Shown: positions 1 through 8,789, numbered from the stretch's first letter. The stretch is DNA of 64,000 nucleotides from Occallatibacter savannae (GCF_003131205.1 NZ_QFFY01000001.1:434001-498000); one strand, 5' to 3'. The notes: generated from the sequence alone by a model not told the origin. Translations and numbers: made by a program.

Positions 1-505
1 CGCCCGAACCTCCGAAGATACCGACGCGCTGTCCTCGACCCACTGTCAGCAAGGCGTCAATCGTTCGCACACCTGTTCCCAGGGGCGTTCGAATCGGCAT
101 TCGCTCCAGTGGATTGCATGGTGCGGTGTTAAGGGCGCACCGCACGGTTGGGCAGGCGACCTTACCGCCTTTGAGTGGCAATCCTTGAGCATCCAAAACT
201 CTTCCGATCACCCCATCGCCAACAGCGATATGAGGCCGTTCTCCCAAGGCCGTCAGCCGGTCTCCAAATCTGACCCCGTCGGCTTTCACGAGTGGCATGG
301 AAAGCACGTTCGTACCGCGGAACCCAATCACTTCTGCCGCGTGACTTAGCCCGTGCGAATCCTCTATTTCACAACAATCCCCAACCCCTGCTACCGGCCC
401 CGCGGATTCGATCGTCAGTCCCAGCGACTGGACGATCCTTCCGCGCCATCGCCAGGGCTGGCTCCGAGCCAGAACATCGTGGTACCGGCTTAACCATTCG
501 CTCAT
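1..505 (-). CDS. fliI: flagellum-specific ATPase FliI (N-terminal part, runs off window)
   Basis: This gene is not in the ORF track because it has no stop inside the window. Translating the minus strand from the ATG at 505 gives a protein starting MSEWLSRYHDVLARSQ, then a beta-barrel-like N-terminal domain and GRGQRVGIFGGSG, the beginning of the FliI/F1-beta P-loop. FliI is the ATPase that energises the flagellar type III export apparatus at the inner face of the membrane, working with FliH. The ATG overlaps the fliH stop in an ATGA arrangement, which indicates translational coupling. About 168 residues are visible; the catalytic core lies beyond the left edge. Confidence 0.95.
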   Translation of the reverse strand, partial: MSEWLSRYHDVLARSQPWRWRGRIVQSLGLTIESAGPVAGVGDCCEIEDSHGLSHAAEVIGFRGTNVLSMPLVKADGVRFGDRLTALGERPHIAVGDGVIGRVLDAQGLPLKGGKVACPTVRCALNTAPCNPLERMPIRTPLGTGVRTIDALLTVGRGQRVGIFGGSG

Positions 506-1245
506 GCGTTCGCGTCGCCTGTCTGCGTTTCAGAAGGACCGCGCCCCTCCAGCGGTGATTCTGCATCCTGCCGAATGAGAATTCTTTCGATCTCGCGCAG
601 CTGGCTCGTGATGCTGAGATCTACGGAGCCACAGTTCGTTTCGAGTTCACATTCGCCTGCACAGAGCTCTTCATCCAGGATGATCTCCGGTTTTACCTTC
701 AAGCTGGGGAGGTGCTCAAATGTCTGTTGCCAAAGATCGCCGTCCACTTTGGGTACACGCAATCGAACGGTCGCATGATCCGCAAGTTGCCCTAGAGCGG
801 CTCGAATAGAATTCGTCAACACCAGAGGATCAACTACAACTTCGTGCCGTACGATCCGCTCAGCAATGCGAAGAGCCAGTTCAACAATCTCCGGCTCGAG
901 CTCCTGCATCAACTTCTTGCGCTCAAGGGCGATCCTGTCACACATCGATGCGACCTGTTCAGTCCTTCGCCTCTCAATCTGATCCAGCCTTATCGATTGC
1001 CGGTGCTGCTCAATTCGGCGACCTTCCTCAATTCCTTCTCTTCTTCCCCTGTCGAACGCCTCGGACAGCGTTTCTGGGTGCGAACTACCTGAAGGTGAAC
1101 TCTCATTCTCGTAAGACTCCACAGCAGCCGTGGCTGCCAGATCCATCGAGAGCACGTTCTGCCACATGGAGGCGCTCGCGTGTTCACCCGCAGTCGGATA
1201 TCTGTAGTCTTCGACTCTTTTCCATGCATTCCCTGGCAAATCCAA
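502..1245 (-). CDS. fliH: flagellar assembly protein FliH
   Basis: The 247 aa product has an acidic, coiled-coil-prone N-terminal half with the phrase AFDRGRREGIEEGRRIE, typical of the FliH/HrpE stator family, and a C-terminal domain (about 105-225) containing ELALRIAERIVRHEVV, close to the FliH consensus. FliH binds FliI and docks the ATPase on the export gate. The ORF-track start is TTG at 1245, preceded by GGTGGGAG, so a TTG start is plausible; a later in-frame ATG (about residue 27) is an alternative. It lies 19 bp after fliG and overlaps fliI by 4 bp. Confidence 0.9.
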   Translation of the reverse strand: MDLPGNAWKRVEDYRYPTAGEHASASMWQNVLSMDLAATAAVESYENESSPSGSSHPETLSEAFDRGRREGIEEGRRIEQHRQSIRLDQIERRRTEQVASMCDRIALERKKLMQELEPEIVELALRIAERIVRHEVVVDPLVLTNSIRAALGQLADHATVRLRVPKVDGDLWQQTFEHLPSLKVKPEIILDEELCAGECELETNCGSVDLSITSQLREIERILIRQDAESPLEGRGPSETQTGDANA

Positions 1246-1264
1246 TCTCCCACCAGAGCACTTT

Positions 1265-2302
1265 TTAGGCCAGCATCTCGTCTCCCGTTTCCAGCTTCAA
1301 AACCACTTTCCCCTCCGCCTCAAGCCGTCGAGCGAAGTTCAGAATCTCCTGCTGCGCCTGTGCAACTTCCCTCGAACGTACTGGACCGAGGACCTCCATG
1401 TCCTCCCGCATCATCTCTGAGGCCCGAGCACTCATGGCCTTGAAGATCGCCGCTCGCAGATCATCCTTCGCGCCGCGAAGAGCCATAGCAAGTACTTTCT
1501 TATCTACGCCGGACACAACTTCGCGAATGGTTGCGGGGGGAACGGTTACAAGGTCCTCAAATGTGAACATTAGGTTTCGAATGCTTAGCGCCAGTTCCGG
1601 CTGCGACTCCTCGATTGATTCAAGAATCCGCTTCGCCTCCTCTGCATTCAACCGATTCATCAGATCCGCAACGGCTTTGAACCCCGAATAGCTTCGCCTT
1701 TGCGTATCGCCTACCTTCTCAAGCCGCCGATGCAGCGTCTGTGCAACCTTCTGAGCCATCTCTGGCGAAAACTGCCTCATCTCCGCCAAACGCTGGATCG
1801 ACACTACCCGATGCTCCTCGGTTAAATTGCTGAGCACGAGAGAGGCCTGTTTAGGATCGAGGTGGGCAAGAACCAACGCGATGGTCTGCGGATGCTCCGC
1901 GTCAAGAAGCTTTCCGAGCTGTTGTGGATCTGTGCGTTGAAGCTGAGCAAGATTGCCTTGCTCCATCTCCTGCGCACGCCGAATCTGAAGCATTAAGTCC
2001 TCTGCGCGCTGTTTCCCGAAGGCCTCCGCAAGCAGTCGGCTCGCAAAGTCGACCCCGCCGTGGACGATGTACCCCTGCGTCTCCAGCAATCCCCAGAACT
2101 CTTCCAGCACAGCAGACGTGATCTCCGGAGATACACCGCGAAGATTGGCGAATTCACCCGTGAGGCGTTCGACGTCCGGCTCAGGGAGACTACGAAGAAT
2201 CTCCTTGGCCAGAACCTCTCCTACCGCCATCAGCAGAACAGCGGCTTTTCGAGCACCAGATAGATGCGCGAGTTCGCTACGCTGCTCATTCGGGGTACCC
2301 AT
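1265..2302 (-). CDS. fliG: flagellar motor switch protein FliG
   Basis: The 345 aa protein forms part of the C-ring rotor and receives torque from the stator. It matches FliG along its length: N-terminal FliF-binding domain (ARKAAVLLMAVGEVLAKEI), middle domain with LLDAEHPQTIALVLAHLDP, and C-terminal torque domain with charged helix residues (REVVSGVDKKVLAMALRGA). The ORF track begins at a TTG (2314), but ATG at 2302 is preceded by GAAGGAAAG and gives the usual length, so I chose it. It sits between fliF and fliH in the conserved fliFGHI order. Confidence 0.96.
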   Translation of the reverse strand: MGTPNEQRSELAHLSGARKAAVLLMAVGEVLAKEILRSLPEPDVERLTGEFANLRGVSPEITSAVLEEFWGLLETQGYIVHGGVDFASRLLAEAFGKQRAEDLMLQIRRAQEMEQGNLAQLQRTDPQQLGKLLDAEHPQTIALVLAHLDPKQASLVLSNLTEEHRVVSIQRLAEMRQFSPEMAQKVAQTLHRRLEKVGDTQRRSYSGFKAVADLMNRLNAEEAKRILESIEESQPELALSIRNLMFTFEDLVTVPPATIREVVSGVDKKVLAMALRGAKDDLRAAIFKAMSARASEMMREDMEVLGPVRSREVAQAQQEILNFARRLEAEGKVVLKLETGDEMLA

Positions 2303-2372
2303 ACTTTCCTTCAAACGACTTGCCGAGGGTCGGTTAATCCGGTAGTCGTTGCCTTTTTCTTTCCCTATCTAC

Positions 2373-3980
2373 TCAATCGGAGTGAATCCAGCTTTGCAGA
2401 AGCCGCGATGTTTGTGTCGGCTCGTTTCTGATCTGACCAGTCACTTTGTCGAAGATCTCCTGCGCACGCAATCGCTCGGGGTCCGGCGCTCCAGTCTGCA
2501 ATCCCTGCTGGTGACCTTCGGTAGCGATCGGGGTCTTGTCTATCCCGACGGGGTTCCTAAGCGTTGTCAACTGCCTCAGCCCCGGACGTATACCGAAGAC
2601 GAGCAGTGCAACAGTTGCAAGCAGCAGGCAGACATACTTCACCACCTCAGGTTGTCTGCGAAGATTGGCAAGAATCTCAATGGGAGTTGATTGGCCGGTA
2701 CGGACGATGTTCTCCTCGAACTGCATGTTCTGGACCGTCAGCAAGTCTCCTCTTGCGTTGTCAAACCCCACCGCTGCCTGCGCGAGGACAGTGAGATTGT
2801 GCAGTTCTTCAGCTGAACGTGATGACCACTGAGCTGACCGGCTTTTGGTCGGTCCTGCGACCATACGATCGTTGACCACAACCGCGACTGTAATTCTCCG
2901 CACTTTGCCCGGACTGTCGACCCTGTGTCGAACAGTTTTCGATACGCCGTATGTTCCTGATTCCGTTCTCGAAGTCTGTGGAGTACTTGTCTGTTTCGGA
3001 AAGACCGGCACAGGTGTTGAGTTTGGTGCGTTGGACGCTGTACCGGGAACTCCCGAAGCAATGACCGCTCCTTCTGACGTCTGCTCAGTGCGCTCCATGC
3101 TAAGGGTGGCCGATTCTGTCGGATCATAGCTCTCGCTCGTCTCCTCCATCGACTCCTGATCGTAGTCAATGCTTGCCGATGCGCGTACGTTGCCTTGCCC
3201 TGTGATGGGCTCCAGTGTCGCAAGTACCTTCTGTTCAAGCGCCTGTTCTGCGCCTAGTCTGAGCGACTCCGCAGTTTTCGGCCCTAGCGGCTGCCGGCCT
3301 GCCGCATCCACCAGCACGACACGATCTGGCGACAGGCCATCAACCGCGGATGACAGAAGATTCCGGATTGAATCTGCCTCGCCCTCGGCCAGGGATGCGT
3401 GCCGAAGCTTCAGAACCACGGATGCCTTGGCAGGCCTTTGCTCATCCCGGAAGAGAGACTCGTGAGGCATGACGAGATGCACTCTCGCTAATTCGATGTC
3501 GGCTAGAGATGAAACGGTGTGTTCGAGTTCCCCCTCAAGCGCACGCTGATAGTTGACCTGCTCATCGAACTCCGAGCCCATCCAGTTTGGCTTGTCAAAC
3601 AGTTCGAACCCCATGCGACCCGTCCTTAGTGCCTTTCCAGATGTCGCGAGTCTTGCTTTATCCAGTTGTGCTGAGGGTACCCGCAGGGCAAGCCCGTCGT
3701 TGGAGAGTTCATAAGGGATCTGAGCCTGGGTGAGTGTCATACCGACCTGACGAGCGTCTTCTGCGTCGAGCCCCGAGTACAGCGTCTTCCACTCTGTTCG
3801 AAATCCGAGCCAGGCTAAGAGCGAAACTAGAACAGTTGCGGAAGACAGGGTTAAAGCTGTCCATCGGCGCTTGGATGCCGGCATCGCCAGCCATGTACTT
3901 TGAAGTCGCGACCATAGCCCCCTACTGGCATCACCGCCAGGAGGCACTCGCTTCTCGAGTTGAATCGCCTGAGAGGCCAT
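2373..3980 (-). CDS. fliF: flagellar MS-ring protein FliF
   Basis: At 535 aa it has the normal FliF length. It shows an N-terminal membrane helix (about 38-58), the YscJ/FliF ring-building domain with WKTLYSGLDAEDA and RVHLVMPHESLFRDE, a serine/threonine-rich low-complexity segment in the periplasmic region (about 290-345), a second membrane helix (about 453-472), and a short cytoplasmic tail that in the family binds FliG. FliF oligomerises in the inner membrane as the base of the flagellum. The start is ATG at 3980; fliE lies upstream with about 80 bp between. Confidence 0.96.
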   Translation of the reverse strand: MASQAIQLEKRVPPGGDASRGLWSRLQSTWLAMPASKRRWTALTLSSATVLVSLLAWLGFRTEWKTLYSGLDAEDARQVGMTLTQAQIPYELSNDGLALRVPSAQLDKARLATSGKALRTGRMGFELFDKPNWMGSEFDEQVNYQRALEGELEHTVSSLADIELARVHLVMPHESLFRDEQRPAKASVVLKLRHASLAEGEADSIRNLLSSAVDGLSPDRVVLVDAAGRQPLGPKTAESLRLGAEQALEQKVLATLEPITGQGNVRASASIDYDQESMEETSESYDPTESATLSMERTEQTSEGAVIASGVPGTASNAPNSTPVPVFPKQTSTPQTSRTESGTYGVSKTVRHRVDSPGKVRRITVAVVVNDRMVAGPTKSRSAQWSSRSAEELHNLTVLAQAAVGFDNARGDLLTVQNMQFEENIVRTGQSTPIEILANLRRQPEVVKYVCLLLATVALLVFGIRPGLRQLTTLRNPVGIDKTPIATEGHQQGLQTGAPDPERLRAQEIFDKVTGQIRNEPTQTSRLLQSWIHSD

Positions 3981-4062
3981 AGTCTCGCCCGTTGAAATCC
4001 GTCAAGTATTTCGCCGCCCCTTGCTCCCATTCGTCGCAATCAGCGAAATGGCTTTTCTCACT

Positions 4063-4392
4063 TCAGAACTGCATGCTCATGATGCTCTGATAGGACTGGA
4101 CTGCTTTGTTGCGCATCGACAGCGTAAGCTCAAACGCCGCATTCGCCTTCTCAGCAGCGATCAATGCCTGGTGCACATCCACACCGGTTCCTTTCATCAA
4201 CCCTTCCACTGCGGTCCGCGCCTGTCCTTCGAGTCGCTCGACACTTCCGATTGACTCGCGCAAAAGGCCCCCAAACTCATCGCCGTGGAGATGCTCTGTT
4301 TTCTTGGACTGCTTCAACTGGATCAATGAGGCTCGTTCCAGCCCGACAGATCCAGCAAATTCTGCAGTTGTGACCGATAAACCGGACATCAT
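4063..4392 (-). CDS. fliE: flagellar hook-basal body complex protein FliE
   Basis: The 109 aa protein matches the FliE family: small, helical, with the C-terminal signature VDVHQALIAAEKANAAFELT and a final LSMRNKAVQSYQSIMSMQF, which is almost family consensus. FliE joins the MS ring to the proximal rod and is exported early by the flagellar T3SS. It starts at tandem ATGs (MMSG) 19 bp after the flgC stop and precedes fliF, the standard flgBC-fliE-fliF order. Confidence 0.95.
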   Translation of the reverse strand: MMSGLSVTTAEFAGSVGLERASLIQLKQSKKTEHLHGDEFGGLLRESIGSVERLEGQARTAVEGLMKGTGVDVHQALIAAEKANAAFELTLSMRNKAVQSYQSIMSMQF

Positions 4393-4411
4393 TCCGTATT
4401 TGCCTTTCCTC

Positions 4412-4873
4412 TCAAGATCTGGCGATCTCCAGCGCTGAAGTGATCATGCTCTTCTCGGCCTGCACTGCCGAACTGTTCAGCCCGTAAGCGCGGCTTGCAC
4501 CCATCAGATCGACCATTTCGGTGAGCGGGTTGATGTCGGGATATGCGACATACCCGTCCGGACCTGCGTCAGGATGCCCGGGATCATAGCGCTTCAAAGG
4601 AGCCGACTTATCTTCCAAGACGGTCTCGATGTGAACTCCGCCGGCCGGCTCTCCATCGGAGAAGAGCAGCCCAGATCGCGCTTTCTGCATTCTGTCGCCA
4701 AACTCCAAGGGCGCTGGGTTCTCTGCGAAGACGAGATGGCGCCGCCTGTAGGGTCCGCCTGCTTCGGTCCGCGTGGTCTCTGCGTTCGCCATATTGGCTG
4801 CGACGACTTCTGCCCTGATTCGTTCGGCTCGCATTGCTGATCCAGATGCTTCCATAATTCCAAAGAGATTCAT
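4412..4873 (-). CDS. flgC: flagellar proximal rod protein FlgC
   Basis: The 153 aa product has the N-terminal rod/hook motif AEVVAANMANAETTRTEAGG and the matching C-terminal helix (EMVDLMGASRAYGLNSSAV), so both coiled ends of the axial family are intact. The middle contains DPGHPDAGPDGYVAYPDINP, the characteristic FlgC linker. It is a proximal rod subunit exported through the FlhA/FlhB gate. It lies between flgB and fliE in the same operon. Confidence 0.96.
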   Translation of the reverse strand: MNLFGIMEASGSAMRAERIRAEVVAANMANAETTRTEAGGPYRRRHLVFAENPAPLEFGDRMQKARSGLLFSDGEPAGGVHIETVLEDKSAPLKRYDPGHPDAGPDGYVAYPDINPLTEMVDLMGASRAYGLNSSAVQAEKSMITSALEIARS

Positions 4874-4899
4874 CGTGCCTCTCCGTCCTTTCGCAGGAA

Positions 4900-5256
4900 C
4901 TACCTGTCTGCGTGAATAGCATCCATCATTCTCTGGTTTTCGAGCCTCAGGAGACTTATGCCGGTTCGGAACTTCAGCTGCGCGACTGCGAGCTTCATGC
5001 TTTCCCGGTCGACCGAAACGTTGTTGCCATCGGGCCGGGAGATCAGTCCTTCAACGTCATGCACCCTCGGAGGATGAGATCGTCCGTTCTCAATCGTCTC
5101 GAAAGCCTTCGCTATTTCCGCCTCAAAATCGAATCCACGCGCGCGGAACCCCGGAGTATCTACATTTGCCATGTTGAAGGCGGATACCTTCGCCTCGCTC
5201 GCGGACAGATCCAGATACCGCGACAACTGCTCACCCAACTTGGTCTCGATTCGCAT
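4900..5256 (-). CDS. flgB: flagellar basal-body rod protein FlgB
   Basis: This 118 aa protein carries the N-terminal motif NMANVDTPGFRARGFDFEAE and the C-terminal end LKFRTGISLLRLENQRMMDAI, both typical of FlgB. It is the most membrane-proximal rod subunit. The ATG at 5256 follows a strong GGAGGAG site. It begins only 45 bp after the sigma54-activator gene, and I find no -24/-12 element in that gap, so it is probably co-transcribed with the regulators upstream. Confidence 0.94.
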   Translation of the reverse strand: MRIETKLGEQLSRYLDLSASEAKVSAFNMANVDTPGFRARGFDFEAEIAKAFETIENGRSHPPRVHDVEGLISRPDGNNVSVDRESMKLAVAQLKFRTGISLLRLENQRMMDAIHADR

Positions 5257-5301
5257 GCGGGACTCCTCCTTGTCGTTGTTGACGCCAGTCGACTCGCAGA
5301 G

Positions 5302-6609
5302 CTAATCAGCTTCATCCCCAAAATCAATCTCCGAGACGCTCAGAACGGGCTCATCTCCCGCCAAAATGCTTGCGCGTTCCAGCACGTGCTGAAGTTCACG
5401 AACGTTTCCCGGCCATGGATATGCGCACAGCAGGTTCATAGCTTTGTCGTCCAGCCGCTTGACCGGCTTTGCCCGTCCCATTCTTTCCATAAAGTGGTGC
5501 ACTAGCACCGGAATGTCATCGACCCTCTCTGACAATGCCGGTGTCCGGATTAGAAATACTGCAAGGCGAAAATATAGGTCCGAACGAAAACCTCCAGACT
5601 TCGACGATTGCCGCAGGCGCTGGTGAGTTGCCGAAATGATTCGCACATCTACCTTCACGTTCTCGTTATCTCCGACCCGTTGCAATTCTCCGCTCTCAAC
5701 GAAGCGAAGCAGCTTGGCTTGAAGACTGAGCGGCATCTCACCGATCTCATCAAGAAAGAGCGTTCCTCCGTTTGCCGCTTCGATGCGCCCGGTACGTCCT
5801 TGCAGTGCACCTGTGAATGCCCCTCGTGTGTGTCCGAAGAGTTCCGCTTCCAGAAGCGCCTCAGGGATCGCGGCGCAATTGATCGCAACGAACGGCTTGT
5901 GACAGCGTGAGGACATACGATGCAGGGCCGCGGCAACTACTTCCTTTCCTGAACCTGTTGGGCCCTCGATCAATACCGGTGTACTGAGAGGTGCAACTCG
6001 CCGGATACGGCGGCTGACTTCGAGCATGACTGCCGACTCGCCGACCAGGCCCGGAATGCGCCCCTCCGTGGGACTTCCGGAGGGCGAACACGACTGAGAT
6101 CTTTGACATGTTGAGGCTGCATCAGAGACTCGAAGTAAGTGCCTCCTGCCTTTGTTCTCGAGCGAAGCGGGCAATATTGAACTCGGCGAGCCGTTCTGTT
6201 CTGAAATGCTGTCTCCCATAGGAGGCGCCGCATTCCAGACCGCAGTGTCGGTCCGCTCCGCGCGGTTCAGTGCATACAGGATTTCTTGTCGGAATGGGCT
6301 CGGAGTAGCGTCCTTGAGCGGGCCGTCGTCGTTCGTAATGATATCCACCCCCGGAAAAGAGACATGAAACTCACGCAGGAATTCCTTAATATCCAGATCC
6401 GGAAGCCACGAGTCCACGATGATGGTTTGGGGCTGACAATCCATGGCTTCGCCCCACGCCTGAGCTCCGCCGTTTGCTTCCCGGACGCTCCATCGGAGCC
6501 CGGTCAAGGCGGCGCTTACAGACTTCCGGAAGCAGCCGTCTGCGCTGGCAACCAGCGCGGTGCGCTGCTTCACCGAAGGTTTTGTTGCGGAATGAATCAC
6601 CGTAGCCAT
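5302..6609 (-). CDS. sigma54-dependent flagellar activator without DNA-binding domain (FlgR/FleQ-like)
   Basis: The 435 aa protein has a receiver-like N-terminal domain (about 15-120) and an intact AAA+ sigma54-activation domain: Walker A GPTGSGKE, the sigma54 contact loop GAFTGA, Walker [14 protein letters not shown], and arginine-finger region [10 protein letters not shown]. It ends [12 protein letters not shown] soon after [12 protein letters not shown], so the usual C-terminal Fis-type helix-turn-helix is missing. The receiver lacks the acidic pair (ALVASADG in place of a VVDD-type strand) though an Asp remains in [10 protein letters not shown]. The ATG at 6609 has GGAGAAGAG just upstream; the ORF-track TTG at 6642 is less likely. 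Likely role: switching on the RpoN-dependent flagellar genes. Family members such as Helicobacter FlgR also lack a DNA-binding domain. Confidence 0.88.
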   Translation of the reverse strand: MATVIHSATKPSVKQRTALVASADGCFRKSVSAALTGLRWSVREANGGAQAWGEAMDCQPQTIIVDSWLPDLDIKEFLREFHVSFPGVDIITNDDGPLKDATPSPFRQEILYALNRAERTDTAVWNAAPPMGDSISEQNGSPSSILPASLENKGRRHLLRVSDAASTCQRSQSCSPSGSPTEGRIPGLVGESAVMLEVSRRIRRVAPLSTPVLIEGPTGSGKEVVAAALHRMSSRCHKPFVAINCAAIPEALLEAELFGHTRGAFTGALQGRTGRIEAANGGTLFLDEIGEMPLSLQAKLLRFVESGELQRVGDNENVKVDVRIISATHQRLRQSSKSGGFRSDLYFRLAVFLIRTPALSERVDDIPVLVHHFMERMGRAKPVKRLDDKAMNLLCAYPWPGNVRELQHVLERASILAGDEPVLSVSEIDFGDEAD

Positions 6610-6638
6610 TTCTCTTCTCCGTTCATCCTCGACGTTCC

Positions 6639-7340
6639 TCAATCGGCGGCTTGGAACCCTGCTTGAAGTCCTGACGAGCTGGTGATCATATAGCCTCTTC
6701 CATGAATGGTTCGAATGATGGAACCCGGAGGACGATCGTCAAGCTTGCGCCGCAGATAGTTCACATACACGTCAACGATATTTGTGGTCTGCGTCGTTTC
6801 TGACTTCCATATCCGCTGAAGAAGCTCTGAGCGTGACAGACATGCGCCACGATTGAGCATTAGTTGTTCCAGCAGCGCGAACTCTTTGTTGGTCAGTTCC
6901 ACCGCGTTTCCGCCGCGCTTCACTGCTCGGCTCATCCGGTCCACTTCCAAATCCTCGATCTTCAGCAACGCGTTGACAGAGGTCCTTCGCCGGAGCAGCG
7001 CACCGCAGCGTGCACGAAGTTCCACCATACTGAACGGTTTCTGCAGGAGATCGTCTGCTCCGTGCTCGATGCATCGAACTCGGCTCTGAAGATCCGTCCG
7101 GCCGGTCAGAACCAGGATCGGCCTGTCCGCATTTAGCTGACGCATCTCATCCAATGCGCTCTCTCCGTCCTTCTTGGGAAGGTTGAGATCAAGGATCGTC
7201 AGATCCGGAACCTCGTCTCGGAACACCTCTACGGCTTTCACCCCGTCTGAGACGACCCGGACGCGACAACCGTCCGCCTCAAATGCGCGCCCTAGGAACA
7301 ATGCAAGTGCAGGGTCATCTTCAGCGATTAGCAGTGTCAT
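6639..7340 (-). CDS. OmpR/PhoB-family response regulator
   Basis: The 233 aa product has a complete receiver (acidic pair in LLIAEDDPAL, phospho-acceptor Asp in LTILDLNLP, LTGRTD switch threonine, LQKPF lysine) and a C-terminal winged helix (NIVDVYVNYLRRKLDD, IHGRGYMI). It should be a phosphorylation-controlled DNA-binding regulator. Its stop overlaps the upstream TTG of the sigma54-activator frame, and the two genes are in tandem with about 29 bp between stop and ATG, so they probably form one transcript. No histidine kinase is adjacent, so the input signal is unknown. Confidence 0.93.
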   Translation of the reverse strand: MTLLIAEDDPALALFLGRAFEADGCRVRVVSDGVKAVEVFRDEVPDLTILDLNLPKKDGESALDEMRQLNADRPILVLTGRTDLQSRVRCIEHGADDLLQKPFSMVELRARCGALLRRRTSVNALLKIEDLEVDRMSRAVKRGGNAVELTNKEFALLEQLMLNRGACLSRSELLQRIWKSETTQTTNIVDVYVNYLRRKLDDRPPGSIIRTIHGRGYMITSSSGLQAGFQAAD

Positions 7341-7393
7341 TCCGGCGCATCCCTTGGCTGTGTAGCCGATGAGTTCGAAGTGCGAAGTGCCGG

Positions 7394-7409
7394 GTTAGAT
7401 TGATCTAAC
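7394..7409. promoter_or_regulatory. perfect inverted repeat GTTAGAT-TG-ATCTAAC upstream of response regulator
   Basis: A perfect 7-bp dyad with a 2-bp centre lies 54 bp upstream of the response-regulator ATG, in an otherwise featureless 257-bp gap (7341-7597). Its position suits an operator, possibly autoregulatory, but no experiment or second copy supports this. It is too short and has no T-run, so it is unlikely to be a terminator. Confidence 0.35.
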
Positions 7410-7597
7410 GCGGCGTCACCTCTCAACAATCGCGCCAAGTGAATAGGAATTCAATGCAAAGGAATGCGGAAGACGAAGTCGGATTTCAAGGTGGGTCTGC
7501 TCGAACCCAGGTTCCAAAATGGAGCCGATCGGGTCTGAATAGTGATGGTCAACACATCTTAGTCGTTCTGTTTACGGTACCGGCGGCTATCCTTCCT

Positions 7598-8650
7598 TCA
7601 AGCGCTCTTATCGAGCTCCCGCGCTCGTTCACGGCACATGTCTAAATCCGCTCGTTCAAGTACCGCATGGACATCGTCGCCGTCCTGATAACTGGCCACT
7701 CCAATGGACGCTTTAAGCGGAACATTCACATAGCCGGATCTGCCTGGAACATGATATTTCCTGCAGATTGTTGCTCTCAGCCGCTCCACCTTAGGCTTTA
7801 TCTCTTCCCCGACGTCGTCCAGAAGCAGCATGAATTCGTCATTGCCCCAACGCCCCACGACGTCTGTAAATCGACACGCTGAACGAAGTTCACGAGCAAA
7901 TTCCTTCAGCAGCAAGTCGCCAACAAGGTTGCCGTGGGCCTCCACCACTCTATGAAACTCGTCGATATCAATAAGTACGATTGAAAACAGAGCTTCCGAG
8001 TGAATCCGTTCCTGAATACGTCCCTCCACCCAATGGCGGCTCCCAATTCCAGTCAGCGCATCGCGCGATGAGATCCGCTCTGCGCTTTCCAGCCTTGTCT
8101 GGTAGGTCGATACCTCCGCCCGAAGATGATCGATCAAGGCTCTCCCTTCAGCATGAATCTTTTCAACCGCACCCTTCAGATCGCGCGCGCTTGCCTCCAG
8201 CGATACACGTATCCGACTCACGTCCTCCAGCCCTGCGATGGAGGTCAATTGCTTCGTGATACAGTCGATGCTCTGCGCGATCCGATCGTCCTTGTTCCCG
8301 AGTGACTCCACTGTGCGAGAGACCACAAGCAACATATCTCGGACGTCAGCGGCCTTTTCGTCGTAGTAACTCTCCACATCCTTTGACCACTTCTGGAGTA
8401 CCTCCCGGATTCCCATTTCTGCCACTCTAAGAAGAGGTTCTGAGGTCGGAGGTCGCAACATTTCCGCGAAGTGCATAATGCCCCGCTTGAGTTGCTGTTC
8501 CCGAGCGCGGCAGATGTTGCTCCCGGATTCGCACATCTGAGTGAGAGTTGCCAGGTATGCTTCGACCACTTCGGTACACGGAGAGCGATCAGTCGTATTC
8601 CCAGGCACTCGGCTGCTCGTTCCGTCCAGATACTGCTTCAGCGAGATCAT
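7598..8650 (-). CDS. GGDEF-domain protein (probable diguanylate cyclase)
   Basis: The 350 aa protein has an N-terminal helical region (about 1-190) with no domain I recognise, probably coiled coil, and a C-terminal GGDEF domain (about 195-345). The catalytic signature reads RWGNDEF, so the second Gly is Asn. The inhibitory I-site RxxD (RFTD) sits exactly five residues before it, the metal-site strand IVLIDIDEFH is present, and KASIGVA is normal. There is no predicted membrane segment. It likely makes c-di-GMP in the cytoplasm, with some doubt because of the GNDEF variant. A possible FliA-type promoter lies just upstream, which would tie it to motility genes. Confidence 0.85.
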   Translation of the reverse strand: MISLKQYLDGTSSRVPGNTTDRSPCTEVVEAYLATLTQMCESGSNICRAREQQLKRGIMHFAEMLRPPTSEPLLRVAEMGIREVLQKWSKDVESYYDEKAADVRDMLLVVSRTVESLGNKDDRIAQSIDCITKQLTSIAGLEDVSRIRVSLEASARDLKGAVEKIHAEGRALIDHLRAEVSTYQTRLESAERISSRDALTGIGSRHWVEGRIQERIHSEALFSIVLIDIDEFHRVVEAHGNLVGDLLLKEFARELRSACRFTDVVGRWGNDEFMLLLDDVGEEIKPKVERLRATICRKYHVPGRSGYVNVPLKASIGVASYQDGDDVHAVLERADLDMCRERARELDKSA

Positions 8651-8677
8651 CTCGGCGCACTCATTCCTCAGGAGACT

Positions 8678-8704
8678 TCATCGGCACCGGATCGCCAGCC
8701 AATA
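8678..8704 (-). promoter_or_regulatory. possible FliA (sigma28) promoter of the GGDEF gene
   Basis: On the minus strand the sequence reads TATT-N15-GCCGATGA, against the sigma28 consensus TAAA-N15-GCCGATAA. The predicted start is near 8671, giving a leader of about 20 nt before the ATG at 8650. The -35 has two mismatches, so this is the weakest of the three FliA-like sites in the window. Confidence 0.35.
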
Positions 8705-8755
8705 GTTGGGCTAACTTCTTGAACACGGGGGAGAATGAAAGGCAAAAATAATCCC

Positions 8756-8783
8756 TTGCAATTCGCTTTTTCTTCGCTATAAT
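8756..8783 (+). promoter_or_regulatory. lexA promoter (TTGCAA-N16-TATAAT), apparently leaderless
   Basis: A perfect -10 TATAAT (8778-8783) and a -35 TTGCAA (8756-8761) are 16 bp apart. The ATG of lexA begins 7 nt after the -10 hexamer, which is where transcription would start, and there is no Shine-Dalgarno. This indicates a leaderless mRNA. I could not identify a convincing LexA operator palindrome here. Confidence 0.7.
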
Positions 8784-8789
8784 CCGCCC

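Noticed and set aside
7439-7645. 68 aa plus-strand frame in the gap before the GGDEF gene
   Set aside because: No ribosome site, no domain and it runs into the GGDEF gene on the other strand.
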